NCBI GenBank assembly: GCA_964059195.1
Contig: CAXKWD010000006.1
Span: forward strand, 16,516,129 to 16,580,128
Length of the DNA: 64,000 nucleotides
Source of the DNA: Ectobius pallidus
Lineage: Eukaryota; Arthropoda; Insecta; Blattodea; Ectobiidae
Direction of reading: 5' to 3'
Position numbers and translations under genes: made by a program. Positions 36,940 to 47,512 of this stretch are shown piece by piece. The notes under the pieces are model-generated. The model did not search any database, was not told the origin of the DNA, and saw only the letters and a program-made list of their open reading frames with translations. Every line of letters starts with the position of its first letter. Position 1 is the first letter of the stretch.

Positions 36940-37330
36940 TGTCTCGTCTCTCGTCTCTCGCGAGCCCCCACGGAAATCCCCTACGAGTACATCCAGCAGA
37001 TACCTTTACCATGCCACGCGTACCGCTGCCTCGGTACCTCGGAACCTCTTGGGACATAGAGCCCTAGGTTGACTGCACACCAGCCAGCAACTTCATTACC
37101 ACAAGCCTCGGGGAGGACGAAAGAGGCCCGCAGCGGACGCTGCAGCGGGAGATGGCCCGAAAGCCGGGAAAAGAAACGGGATGATTATGAGGGGGAGTTT
37201 GAAGAAGAAATTGAGAGTATTGGTGGAATGAGAGGGGTAAACGGGAGGATCCCCGAGAATAAACCCCAAAGGTCACGACTTCGTCCACCACGAATGACAC
37301 GCCCGCCAGGCCCGGGGTTTGATTTATTAT
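36940..37330. repeat. GC-rich island, probably an old SINE-like repeat
   Basis: This stretch is far more GC-rich than its surroundings. It contains GGGAGGATCCCCGAGAATAA, then CGTCCACCACGAATGAC and GCCCGGGGTTTGAT, words I associate with tRNA-derived arthropod repeats. Open frames on both strands here overlap and look like by-products of base composition. Alternatively it could be a small CpG-rich exon or promoter. Confidence 0.3.
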
Positions 37331-38569
37331 CTTTAAGTGATTTCTGCTCTTTCTGCTCTTGGTGAAAACACCAAGGCTCATACTCTAATGCATAGTACTA
37401 TACTAGTATTGTACCGGTAACTCGTTATTATTACTAAGATGTATATTCCCTATTCAAGAACTGGTGATAAAATCTATAAATAACACACTTGTAAACTGTG
37501 AAAATTTAGTAGTTTTATTATTAACCTGATAAATGTAATAACTTTATTAAAAACAATAACTTTATAGGCCAGTCAGTAGAGGTATTATATGTTGCAAAAG
37601 GTGGTGTAGAAACTTTTGTTTTTTTAACTTTATATATGGGTACAGACATGTAAAAAACAAAAATTCTATAACGGGCGATCTTGGAAAAACTTTCGGCACC
37701 CCCACCAAAAAATAATAATTAAATAAAATAAAAATCGAAATTTTAGTACTTCCTTTCTTGGGTTTTCGCCTATATATCTTAAACAATGCATCCTAGTAAA
37801 ACCATTATAACAAGACTAATTAAAAATCATAATGTTGCGTCGAATGTGTACAACAGCGTAATAATTAGGTCAGGTCGAATGGTGAAAAACCACGCTCAAG
37901 GAACGACAATTTTTTCCAACTTTGTAAAAAACTGAGATATTTATGAGTCTGCAGCAAGATAAAGCTTATAATATAAAATTTGTAGTCCATCAAATGTTGC
38001 GTCCACTGAGTAGAAAAAATGTTTAATTCGATCAAGTACACCTCTTGAAATTGGCAATTTCCCGATAGGCGTATGAAGGCACCTATGAGTTACAACGCTT
38101 CAACAGTAGGATTGCGTATCCTACAATCATACAAAGCTTTTCTTGCTTTAGTATCATCAAATATTCATGTTAAAATGTGAATCACTTAGGAGAAAACAAA
38201 TACGAAAGTGCATGATTAAATAAGAAAACGAATTAGAGTAATTTAACAATAACATACCATATTTTAATAGTTTACGTGGTGTAAATCTATAAAAAGAACT
38301 GATAGTAACAGAAATGATGTGTTAATAGGCCTGATCAAGGATAAGCGTGGTCTGTCACCACTCAAAGCCATCCCAAGTACTTTAAAAACCACTAGTCAAT
38401 AAATTTAAGTTTAGAAAAGTGTATAATATAAATAAACCAAGTCATTATTTTGTTTTAATCTTGTTTCATTGTTGGTCTTATTGCTTCATCGTTATGCTGT
38501 TAGTATGCCTCATCTTTTCCTGAGCCGTTCTACTGGCAGCTGTGGAGGTGGTAGGAAGGTCTCATCATC
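37331..38569. other. Gene-free interval
   Basis: AT-rich, with short frames only. Confidence 0.5.
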
Positions 38570-38845
38570 CTACTCTGGTTGTTTCTTGGCCTCCAATAGC
38601 TGGTTGAAGTGATCTTCGTCGTCATGATCGTCAACTACCGGTGGTAAAGTGTTGTCACATAGTTGACCACAGCAGTGCTTGCAAATGGAAGAGCACTTCA
38701 GACCAGCCTTACAGGAACAGTAGGTTCTGCTGGACGCCATCTTGCAAGGGAATGACACTGCCTTGGAGCCAAGTGTCTGGTGGTTTTTAGTGGCACGATG
38801 TTGTACATTTTGGTAAAATAGATTAATTTTATTTATCTACTATAC
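38570..38845 (-). pseudogene. Cys-rich open frame, CXC-like, possible exon or transposon remnant
   Basis: On the minus strand a frame without stops runs about 90 codons to a TAG. Its core CSCKAGLKCSSICKHCCGQ has seven cysteines in a CxC-x5-C-x3-C-x2-CC pattern, followed by an acidic stretch (DDHDDEDHF). Similar Cys clusters sit at the C-termini of unnamed arthropod proteins, often repeat-associated. There is no obvious start in good context: the first ATG is internal (MASSRTYCS), with GTG and further codons before it. It could be the last exon of such a gene or a dead fragment. Function unknown. Confidence 0.35.
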
Positions 38846-39154
38846 GTATATTAGGTAATGTACATCTAATGTATTTTATTAACTTGTAGAACTGTGTTAG
38901 TGTATTTATTTCTGTCTCTGCCTCTGTCAGTCTCTAGTTGAGTGGAAGAGAAAGCATTAAGATCTCTTAACTCTGCCAGATTACATAATGAATTATTATT
39001 ATTATTATTATTAATATTACCAATATGATTACATGAATTGCCTTTTTTGTAAACCGAGCTCGTCGGATTTAATAATTCGGTAGCGTGTTCGTCTTAAGAT
39101 TCAAACTCGACCACGGTTGAGGGAATTTCCAGGACATAAAATACCCTGAGACAC

Positions 39155-39600
39155 GGATTCTTGTGCGCAATGGTAAACCGCAGAAATTCGCACAAGTATC
39201 GCAGCCTCCTAATAAACCATCTCCACAGACGTTCCTCTGCAGACTAGGAGGAACCTTTGGTTCCAGAATGATGGCTGTCCAGCTCATGGTGCACGAATTA
39301 CTACAGCTTGTCTTCACGGATTGTATCCAAATCTTTGGATTGGACGAACGGGACCTGTTCCTTGTCTGGCCCGTTCACCGGATTTGAGTCCGTTAGACTA
39401 TTTTATATGGGGACAGCTGAAAAACACTGTCTACAAGGACATACCAACTACACCAGATGATATGAAACGACGTATTACTGCAGCATGCTCTTAAATTTCC
39501 GCTGAAATGCAAGAACATGTGCAGCAGTCTTACCACAGCAGACTGGAAGCGTGTATTGAAGCTGCAGGTGGTCATTTTGAACACAACCTTCGAAGGTCAA
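39155..39600 (+). pseudogene. mariner-family transposase remnant
   Basis: Across frameshifts I read LQTRRNLWFQNDGCPAHGAR (second catalytic Asp in the NDG block, near 39269), then WIGRTGPV, ARSPDLSPLDYFIWGQLKN (third acidic position), and after a stop ISAEMQEHVQQSYHSRLEAC with GGHFEH. The block order is that of the DDxD mariner-type transposases. The N-terminal half is missing, there are at least one frameshift and one stop (CS*ISAEM), and no left TIR is visible. Confidence 0.68.
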
Positions 39601-39967
39601 TTGCCTTTTTACTTGTCAGAATCCACAGAGGTAGTGCACTCCCTTTTGTTTTCCTTTAGTTTGTCCTACCACAGGTTGTACAAGTGTCGGTGTGTAAAGG
39701 TTTCAAAATAAGATTTCTCGTAAACTACTGACACTAGAATCCTGCAACAAATACCACTGACATTCTAATTTACTCTACTTTTGTTGATGTAACTAGGCAT
39801 TGCACCATTTAAAAAATTGTATGTTTGCTCAAAAAACACATTTTCTAAGTATTATTCAAAGCTGTTTATAGGCTAAACGTACGATCCCCTGACTACCAAT
39901 CAATGCCGTGAAAACCATATCCGAAATATCTGCGGTGCAAGTTTTAGGTGATTCACTCTGTATATAT
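39601..39967 (+). other. 3' non-coding part and right end of the dead mariner-like element
   Basis: The stretch ends with TTTTAGGTGATTCACTCTG followed by TATA, which looks like the outer end of a mariner-type TIR next to a TA site. I could not find the matching left end, so the element is probably truncated. Confidence 0.4.
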
Positions 39968-41259
39968 TATATGGTAATACCACTGTATTTTAGTCTGTAA
40001 TGAATTCCTCATGTTATAATATTACACTATATAACATTATATTAATAATGGTTGTGTTTATCACACGAAATTTTAAGTCCAAAACATTTATAGCCTATGT
40101 TATTGCTCTATATGATGGCCTTGTATTATATAATCTGACTTGGAACCTTTCTTTCTATTACAAGCTGTAAACGTGCTTTCAATATAAAATGTTAAAACTG
40201 AACAGAGGGAATGCACAGCTCGTTAGTGGGATATTCGCGGTGTGCAAGCGTGTTATCCCTTTGACTTTGACAGCTGTTCGAGATAATGAAAGCTGGAGAT
40301 ATTTTCACTGCTACAGAAAATGCTTCATGAATTAATAATTACCAGTCGTTTCAATACATTACACTCCTATACAATCTATGTAATGTTAGCTGACAATGGA
40401 GTACATTTGTGCATACGTTTTAACAACAACAGCTAAATTTGACGTTGTTACAAAACGAAAACCGCGTCCCGATAATATACAAAACAAAAGGTACACCGTT
40501 GTGCTGATACAGAACAAAATGCTGTGCTTGGTTCATGACTTGTGTCTGTAAATTAAACCTCTACCGAAGAAATATACCGAAAAGACATATAGTAGTGCGT
40601 AGTTACTAGTGAAATTAATAGTAACATATGGAGCTCGCTAAATTTAAGCAGCACGCACAAGACGTTTCACGTATCCAGCGGCTGCGTCCCTGTTAGAATC
40701 TACCAGCTTTTTAAAAAGAATTGACCTGGGACAAAAATAATATTTGAGTTTGTTTTATATCCCCTGAAGGAATAATCTGTTATATAACTGAATGCAGTGG
40801 AGTAACTAACAGGGGAACCAGTAAATCTAGATGTTTCAAGGAAGCGTTTGGGTTGGTTGCTATTTGAATAATAAGTATTAGATTTAGGCTATGTTTTCTG
40901 TTGCAGCAATCAACTCGGTCTCTGATCATATCCAATGTGTTTCCCTTTACAATTCATGGTTTACCAGCTGAATTATTTTATTGGAAAAGTAAAGACAAGA
41001 AAATTCTACTTGGGGGTTTCATCAATGCCTTTACGATTAGCACTGGCCCTTCTGTCAATTGTATTCAACAGGGTTTGAACCCACGACATTTGAACCCAAA
41101 GAAAAACACTATATCTGTCGAGAAAATTAGTTTTAAGTAGCCCTAATTCATGAACTCTGGATTCGCTAAAATCTGAAACATAAATGAGTATGTGAAATGA
41201 TAACTAGTATATTGTTATTGTTGAATAAATATGTATGACAGACATGTTTAGAGAGGGAC
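39968..41259. other. Gene-free interval
   Basis: No coding sequence supported. A 79-codon frame at 40901-41140 has no recognisable motif. Confidence 0.5.
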
Positions 41260-41939
41260 CGGTGTTGTAGACCCTCGTGAGATTTGCATTAGTGGGCCCG
41301 CATTAGCAGTTGTACTGACATCCATGCGGCAGTGGGAGAAAGAAAATAATGTCAGCTCAGAGACAAGCTCTCTTACGAGTAACCAGAGCCTACTCCAAGT
41401 TCCGACAGAGGCCCTGCCTGTCATAGTTGTTGGGGTACTCCCAGCGGACCTGCTGTTGGAGGTAAAGGCAGCGCTGTGGAACAATATACGAGATGTACCG
41501 ACCCAATACCAAGTGTTCAGCATTACTGAGGACACCTACAGGAAGTATAAAACCAATCCGATTAAAGACCGCCTAGAACTAGCAGACGAGGTGGCATCAA
41601 GCTGTCATCAAGCGACTGAACCAACCCTGGATAACTGCGGTCTTCACGGGGCATTGATCATTCTTACCATATCTAGCCCGATTCTACCTAGCGGCAGATT
41701 CATTATGTCCCTATGAGAATTGCGAAGATGATTCATTGAACCAGGTTTTATACACGTGTGCTAGACGTGTACAGGTCAGGAACTTGCTCAGAGCGGCTGT
41801 GATGACGGAAGAAGAACCATGGGCCCCGAACTTAACCTCCTGGACAAGACAGAACAACTTGAAGGCATTCAAAAGGTTTGCACAGAAAGTTCTAGATGAC
41901 AGGCGAGAGCAGGACCAGAAGACTGAAAAGCAAGCGTAA
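41260..41939 (+). pseudogene. Decayed LINE ORF2 C-terminus
   Basis: The frame 41324-41716 includes STEALP-like VPTEALPVIVVGVLPADLLL, the block that follows the RT thumb in R1/I-group LINEs (compare STEALCIMTGLIPIVLKL in the intact LINE at 43485-45365). A frameshift near 41700 leads into ADSLCPYENCEDDSLNQVLY, then TCARRVQVRNLL and WAPNLTSWTRQNNLKAFKRF, ending with a TAA. This is the usual C-x-C...H/N...C cluster and tail. The RNase H is absent or decayed. It is a different subfamily from the LINE at 43223-45379. Confidence 0.55.
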
Positions 41940-42420
41940 AAGTGTAGTGTGAAGAATTGTGCATCTCCTACCACCATCATCATCATCATCATTACATATG
42001 TCTTCTTTTTAGTTTTGTATACTAAGGATTGTGTTTGTGATAAAGGACGCAAGAAACACTTCACGCCAAGTGACAGAAAATAATAATTTATTGTAATCTG
42101 ATTGTACAATATGTAAACCTTGTAATTTTCATACAAGGTTACTCTGGATAACTTAATATTGGCCAATAGACAAAAGTGGAGAACAGGTCATCCCATTGAT
42201 AATCCTTCCGTTTGTTAGTGTACTTTAAAATGAGTCGGGGGATTCAAGTAGCCTATTTCTTTTTTATATCACCATTAAGAAAATTAACGGAAAAGTTAAA
42301 ATTATCCAAGTTATACCTGTAAGATCGTTAAGAATCCTTTTCAGTCAGAATGATCAAAACGGTCTTCCTAGTAGAAAGATAATTTTCTTCACACTGGCCA
42401 TGTGTAGGATAATATGAAAA
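41940..42420. other. Gene-free interval with short (CAT)n run
   Basis: A (CATCAT)n run at about 41971-41992 is the only distinct feature. Confidence 0.5.
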
Positions 42421-42500
42421 TGCCTCAGCCGGGATTTGAACCATGATCTTCGGCTTGGTCAAATCCCGGCTCTGGCATTTACTTTTTCAGTCTGACTCCA
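42421..42500. repeat. Broken, folded-back SINE family 1 fragment
   Basis: The T-arm half of the family 1 head occurs twice, head to head: inverted at about 42421-42452 (GCCGGGATTTGAACCATG) and direct at 42455-42500 (GGTCAAATCCCGGCTCTGGC), followed by the family tail TTTTTCAGTCTGACT. It would fold into a strong hairpin. Confidence 0.6.
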
Positions 42501-42678
42501 CGTTTCCACCTTAGCGTACACATGGTCAGTTATCATTCCACTGTGACCTACTAGCGGTGTACTATGAAGCCCGGGCCTTAAAGTACTTACAACTTTGCAA
42601 GTCACTACAGGGTCATCTCATAATGAGAAAGCCTTGTGATATACCGGGATATGTGTCAGTTGGAGAATTTAAAATTGT

Positions 42679-42795
42679 ACCGGCATCTTGTCATGGTAGC
42701 TCAATGGCAGAGCAGCGGCACGGAGCACCGAAGATCCTTGTTCAAATCTCGGCTATGACATTGAATTTTTCAGTATGTCTCTACTTTTCCTGTCC
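42679..42795 (+). mobile_element. tRNA-derived SINE, family 1, second copy
   Basis: It matches 21575-21690: ACCGGCAT leader, TCATGGTAGCTCAATGGCAG (box A region), TTGTTCAAATCTCGGC (box B region), closing CTATGACA and the tail TTTTTCAGT. The acceptor halves TCAT.G and CTATGA still pair. No clear target duplication. Confidence 0.68.
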
Positions 42796-43207
42796 TCCTA
42801 GTGGTAAACAAAATAACCACAATTATTTATCACATTCTGTACGATATTTCATACACAAACATCTTTCTGACCGCAATGTTGGCAACACGGGAGTCAGTTT
42901 CTGAAGACGGCTGCTACAATATGCAGATGTTGAAAATAAGTACGAACATTTAACTAAGAAAATGCCCAGTTCAACTTCTCTGAAGATATAAACTTTACAG
43001 TTTGAGAATATAGTTTCTTGATAATGCAATTTACCGTCATACCAGGCACAGTTTATTGGGGGGTGGGGTTGTTTATACAAAGTGCTCGTAGCCATGCAAT
43101 TTTCATTTTTGACGAATGATATTTGGTACATATATGAAAAAAATTTGCTGTTGGGTTTTATTGTTTAATAAAAGGTACATCATACTTTTCAAAATCTTCA
43201 CCATGGA
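42796..43207. other. Gene-free interval
   Basis: Nothing recognised. It ends at the left target duplication of the LINE. Confidence 0.5.
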
Positions 43208-43222
43208 TACTTTCCTTTATTT

Positions 43223-45379
43223 TTTTAATTTTTTTATTGTATAACATCAACATGTTCCATTACAATAGTAATATTACATGTTTTGGTGTAATCCTTATGT
43301 TGTTAATTAATACAATATTATATTTCAATATGGCTTAGTTTCTAATTTTGTTCTACTTTATCTACAGTAATTTACAAATTTACAGATATCAGTCTCATAC
43401 TTATTAGTTATGTACTACATCTACTATATCCCTATCCTAGTCCGTATATTTACTTATATATTTATTTGAAATCCATTGATCTATTTATTTTAAGTCCATT
43501 GCTTTAATAAATGTGTTAAAGTCTTTTAGGTATTTTATGACTAAATCATTATATCTAGGTGGCCACTGTCCTCTGTTTCGAATTATGCTGGCCTTTAGTT
43601 GAGCTCGTTCTCTGTTGAACCTCGAACATTCCAGCAGAAGATGGTTAGTCGTCTCTTCTCCTTCGTTGCAGGGACAAGTGGAATCTTGCGTTATTTTAAA
43701 TCTATGAAAATAGGCTTTTATTGGTCCATGTCCTGTCAGCATAGTAGTAAGCCCTACTGTAGGATAAATATTGGAGGATAGCCTTTGCACCACACTCGGA
43801 AAGTATTTCTTCGTTTCTTGACCCTTAGTTGTGGCTTGCCATTCAGTGTCCCATATTGTATAACTCTCCTCTCTTAACGTTTTTAATACGGCACTCTTCG
43901 GGACTTTGTTGTATGACACTAAGCTAGAGCTTCTTGCAGCATTTTTGGCGAGGCGATCAGCAAGTTCGTTTCCATGTATTCCCACATGGGTCTTCACCCA
44001 GCCAATTGCTACAGACCATCCTTTATTTCTCATGCCTTTTATACCCTTTCTGATATCTTCAATGAGGTGATTGTGGTTTTTTGAATTCTTGAGTGAGTCT
44101 ATGGTTATTTTACTGTCTGTATATATAGCGATTGTGTTCATAGTGTCAATACTACCATGTAGGGTGTCTACTTCTTCTATTGCCTTCACAATTGCTAGTT
44201 GCTCAGCCTGATTGTTAGAACATTCGTTATGCAATTTGAGCTGAAGCTGGTGTGTTATTTCTCCGTTGATAAAGACTACTATACCTGACCCAACACCATC
44301 GCTGGATTTGCTTCCGTCTGTGTATATTTCTATATTGTAGGGTTTTGTAGGATCTATGTCTTCTATACTCGGGAATTCTGCTGGATGAGGCCATTTCTTC
44401 AATTCTAGCTCGTTGTCAATATGTCCGTTATCCATCTTGATTGCTTTGTATTCCCTTGCAATCTCCTTTAACTTGAGCACGATTGGTATCAAGCCTGTCA
44501 TTATGCAGAGTGCCTCCGTGGAAGTGGTGCGATACGCTTTGGCTATCTTAATATTTATTAGCCTTTGTACCCTTATTAGTTTTGCCCTGTTATATTTCCT
44601 CTGTAAGGCGTTTATCCAAACAGGCACCGCATAGGATAGTAAGGGTAAGATCGCACCTTTGTAGATTGTGCGTAGTGAATTATGGTTCAATCCCCAGTTG
44701 AGCTTTGCAGATTTGGACAAAGCATTGACCAATGTTGTACATCTACCTGCTACATATTCAATATGAGCATTAAAATTGAATTTATCGTCTATTACAACTC
44801 CGAGGTATTTCAATGTATTTACTTGGTCTATTTGTTTATTATTGAGGAATATCCCAACTCTAGGTCTGTTTTTCTCTCTCTTGCGTGTAACCAGGATAAC
44901 TTTAGATTTGTTTTCGTTGAATTTTATTTTATTGTCTCTTGCCCAGTTTGCAATTTTTGCCATCTCTATGTTGGCATAGTTTTCAGCCTCACGGATGCTC
45001 CTTCCCTTCGTTGCTATAAGCAGGTCATCTGCAAAAGCAATAGCTTTTGTATGGTGAGTAAACGCCAGATTCAGGAGAGAGTTGTACTGGATATTCCAAT
45101 ATCCTGGGCCACAACACGATCCTTGAGGACATCCCTTTGTGACTTCTCTCTCTGTTATTAAATTATTGACCCTTAAAACTGCACTTCTGTTGGAAAAGTA
45201 ACTCTTTGTAAGGTTATACAAGTTACAGGGGCAATGGAACTGTCTCAGTGCCTTCATGATACTGGGCCACCAAGCTGCATTGAACGCTCCTTGAACGTCC
45301 AGACTTACTAGTGCCAGGTATTGTCCATCTTCCAACCCTTGCTCCACATACTCTTTAACTGACATTATAGCATCTACTG
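43223..45379 (-). mobile_element. 5'-truncated non-LTR retrotransposon (R1/I-group LINE)
   Basis: Flanked by a perfect 15-bp direct repeat TACTTTCCTTTATTT (43208-43222 and 45380-45394), the target duplication of a LINE. On the minus strand the insert starts inside the RT domain at the codons for STVDAI, carries the remaining 626-codon frame, a 262-bp 3' UTR and an A-rich tail (AAAAAAATTAAAAAA). ORF1, the endonuclease and the start of RT are missing, the usual result of incomplete reverse transcription. The open frame has no stop or frameshift, so the insertion is young. Confidence 0.92.
43485..45365 (-). CDS. LINE ORF2 C-terminal part: reverse transcriptase, RNase H and Cys/His cluster
   Basis: 626 codons from the first ATG inside the truncated LINE; the true protein began far upstream, so this Met is not a natural start. 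RT: SLDVQGAF with Asp23, then AFADDLLI (Asp113-Asp114), then LKYLGVVID and LPLLSYAVPVW (thumb). RNase H at about 343-475: Asp350 in IYTDGS, Glu388 in NNQAE, Asp417 in YTDS, and His464/Asp470 in HVGIHGNELAD, a full catalytic set. C-terminal cluster: Cys564, Cys566, His575, Cys580. This architecture fits the R1/I-group LINEs, which copy their RNA at a nicked chromosomal site. Without the endonuclease, the endogenous product could not transpose by itself. Confidence 0.9.
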   Translation of the reverse strand: MSVKEYVEQGLEDGQYLALVSLDVQGAFNAAWWPSIMKALRQFHCPCNLYNLTKSYFSNRSAVLRVNNLITEREVTKGCPQGSCCGPGYWNIQYNSLLNLAFTHHTKAIAFADDLLIATKGRSIREAENYANIEMAKIANWARDNKIKFNENKSKVILVTRKREKNRPRVGIFLNNKQIDQVNTLKYLGVVIDDKFNFNAHIEYVAGRCTTLVNALSKSAKLNWGLNHNSLRTIYKGAILPLLSYAVPVWINALQRKYNRAKLIRVQRLINIKIAKAYRTTSTEALCIMTGLIPIVLKLKEIAREYKAIKMDNGHIDNELELKKWPHPAEFPSIEDIDPTKPYNIEIYTDGSKSSDGVGSGIVVFINGEITHQLQLKLHNECSNNQAEQLAIVKAIEEVDTLHGSIDTMNTIAIYTDSKITIDSLKNSKNHNHLIEDIRKGIKGMRNKGWSVAIGWVKTHVGIHGNELADRLAKNAARSSSLVSYNKVPKSAVLKTLREESYTIWDTEWQATTKGQETKKYFPSVVQRLSSNIYPTVGLTTMLTGHGPIKAYFHRFKITQDSTCPCNEGEETTNHLLLECSRFNRERAQLKASIIRNRGQWPPRYNDLVIKYLKDFNTFIKAMDLK

Positions 45380-45394
45380 TACTTTCCTTTATTT

Positions 45395-47512
45395 ATTTGC
45401 CCATTTATTATACAGATGCTTCGTGAGCCAGTGGCTACACCCCCGGTCATAACTTAACGCTTACAACAATTTTCGCTTTCTATAATATTTATTATTTACA
45501 CTTCGATATTTGTGAAGGAGAATCGTACTTTTAGTATGAAATTAAAAGCTATATGTTTTGGTGAATCCATCAAAATTAAAATTAAACTTAAAATTAATCG
45601 CAGACAATTTAAACTCTTGCGCGATCGTTATCAAACTGAAAGAGCTATATTTTAGAAATGGCGTATGGTAAAAATTATATAATTTTAATCAGTTTAATCA
45701 GCATTAGTGTTTTAGTAACAAGGGAAAATATCATTTTTTATCCAAAATCATGAAATTTCAATATAGTGCCCCATTACGTTAGTAAAAATGTAGTTAGGTT
45801 CATTAACTTAGTAAAGTTAATATAAGTAATTTAGGAACAGTTCAATATATCATTATAAAAATATATGATTCTCAATATTTCAGTTAATGTATTCATGTTT
45901 TATAATTATGGAATATGTACGTTCTAATGTTTTCAAGGTGTGGGAAAATAGTATTAATGTTGTCTCACTCGTGGCGATACGTTCCCAGCGAGCAGAGAAA
46001 CTTCTAAACCACGGGTGCGCAACTGAGGTACATCGTGCCACTATGCGGAGACGTAATGTCTCCCACTACAGTCGCCCTTGACGTCAGTATAAAGCAGTTT
46101 CGACGTGATGTGAGGACAGCGCTGCACTGATTGAGAGTGTTCGAAGTTCAGTCTTTACTGCAGTTCACTATACCAATAGTAAAGAGTGCTGTAGCGAGCG
46201 TAAAAGCACACAACAGCTTGTCATCAAGGCAACGACTTTTCCATGCTAACTGGGAAAACTATCTATTAAAATTAAGAGCATAATAATTAAAGCATTATAC
46301 TTATTAACATCCACACGCAAATCACTCTTAAACTAAACGATTAACAATTATAACGAAGCAGCAAAGAATTCTGCTTTGGAGTGCATTCTAAGATTAGAAA
46401 GCCCCGTCTAGGAAAACGACCTCAGGATCGAGTTCTCTGGCACATAAAAGCCCTGCATAGTGAGTTCCGTTAAAATCGATCAAAGTTTGTCCATTGAAGC
46501 CTGTATTCATTATCTCTCTCTTCTGTATATGTTTAACATTTCAGATGTCTGCGGGCCCTGACATTATAAACAAAATTGGGCTTACAAAATTGAAACGATC
46601 GCAAATTCCATGCGATATGTATGGACTATGTTGAAAAAATCGAGATGCTCTTATGTTCAAGTTACGACTAAAAATAGCATAGTCACCTGCATTGATCTGA
46701 CAATTGATATGTATTACCGAAAACTGATGCTACGATAGCGCAAAAAAATTAACGTTCTCTGTCAGTTTTTCACTTATAACTCGCGAACGAAAACGAAAAT
46801 TAAAATCCGGTTTCGAGGTGCATTCGGCCACCCTTCAGTCCATCTACAATTAAAATTTAATATCTCTGCATGCAGTATATTTTGCTGGGTATCGCGCATT
46901 GACTAACATACAAACGCTTCCTCTTATTTTCTTATTGTTGTAGATTTGAGAAAGTGGGATAACCAACTATCTGTCGGAGATATGTGTAATTTTTGGCACG
47001 AGATACTTAGCCTATGTGAACAAACATTTTTAAAAAACCAGTTTCTTTAAAAGTGATGTACGGTCTACATTAACCGACAAGCATTTAGGTTCGTTGCTTC
47101 GACTGTGTACAACATCTTTATTCCCTGCCATTGAAAAATCAGCCAGATCCAAACGCTTGCAAATGTCATGAAAGAGAAGTAAATAAACTTAACTTCATAT
47201 GAAATCAATTACTAAAGCAGGACGATCTTTTTTCACGATTTATTAAACACACAAGTATGCTCAACGGCGAAGCAGTTCGACACTGAACATAAAGAGCGGT
47301 TTCATTGCGTCACAGCAGTGGGTGGGGGACTGAAGCCTTTCCCCTCAGTTGCTCAGGTATGTTCTAAACAGATAACCTGAATCACAGACATCAGGGTCTG
47401 TATGCAGCATTAGTCAAGTCGAAATGGAAGAAAGGAAATATTCCCAAATGAAAGCTCTTCCGAGAACTGCAAACATTGATTTATTAGAAGTGGGGAGAGC
47501 TAATACACCGTG
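45395..47512. other. Gene-free interval
   Basis: 2.1 kb with no supportable gene. At 45950-46220 the DNA is richer in CpG and contains TATAAA (46088-46093), but no initiator at the expected distance and no downstream coding frame, so I do not call a promoter. Confidence 0.5.

Noticed and set aside
37064..37381. Overlapping open frames of about 100 codons on both strands
   Set aside because: Both result from a GC-rich patch with few stop codons; no domain visible on either strand.
41711..42166. 151-codon minus-strand open frame
   Set aside because: It is antisense to the LINE remnant, and its methionine run comes from the (CAT)n repeat.
44682..45161. 159-codon plus-strand open frame
   Set aside because: Shadow of the minus-strand LINE reverse transcriptase.
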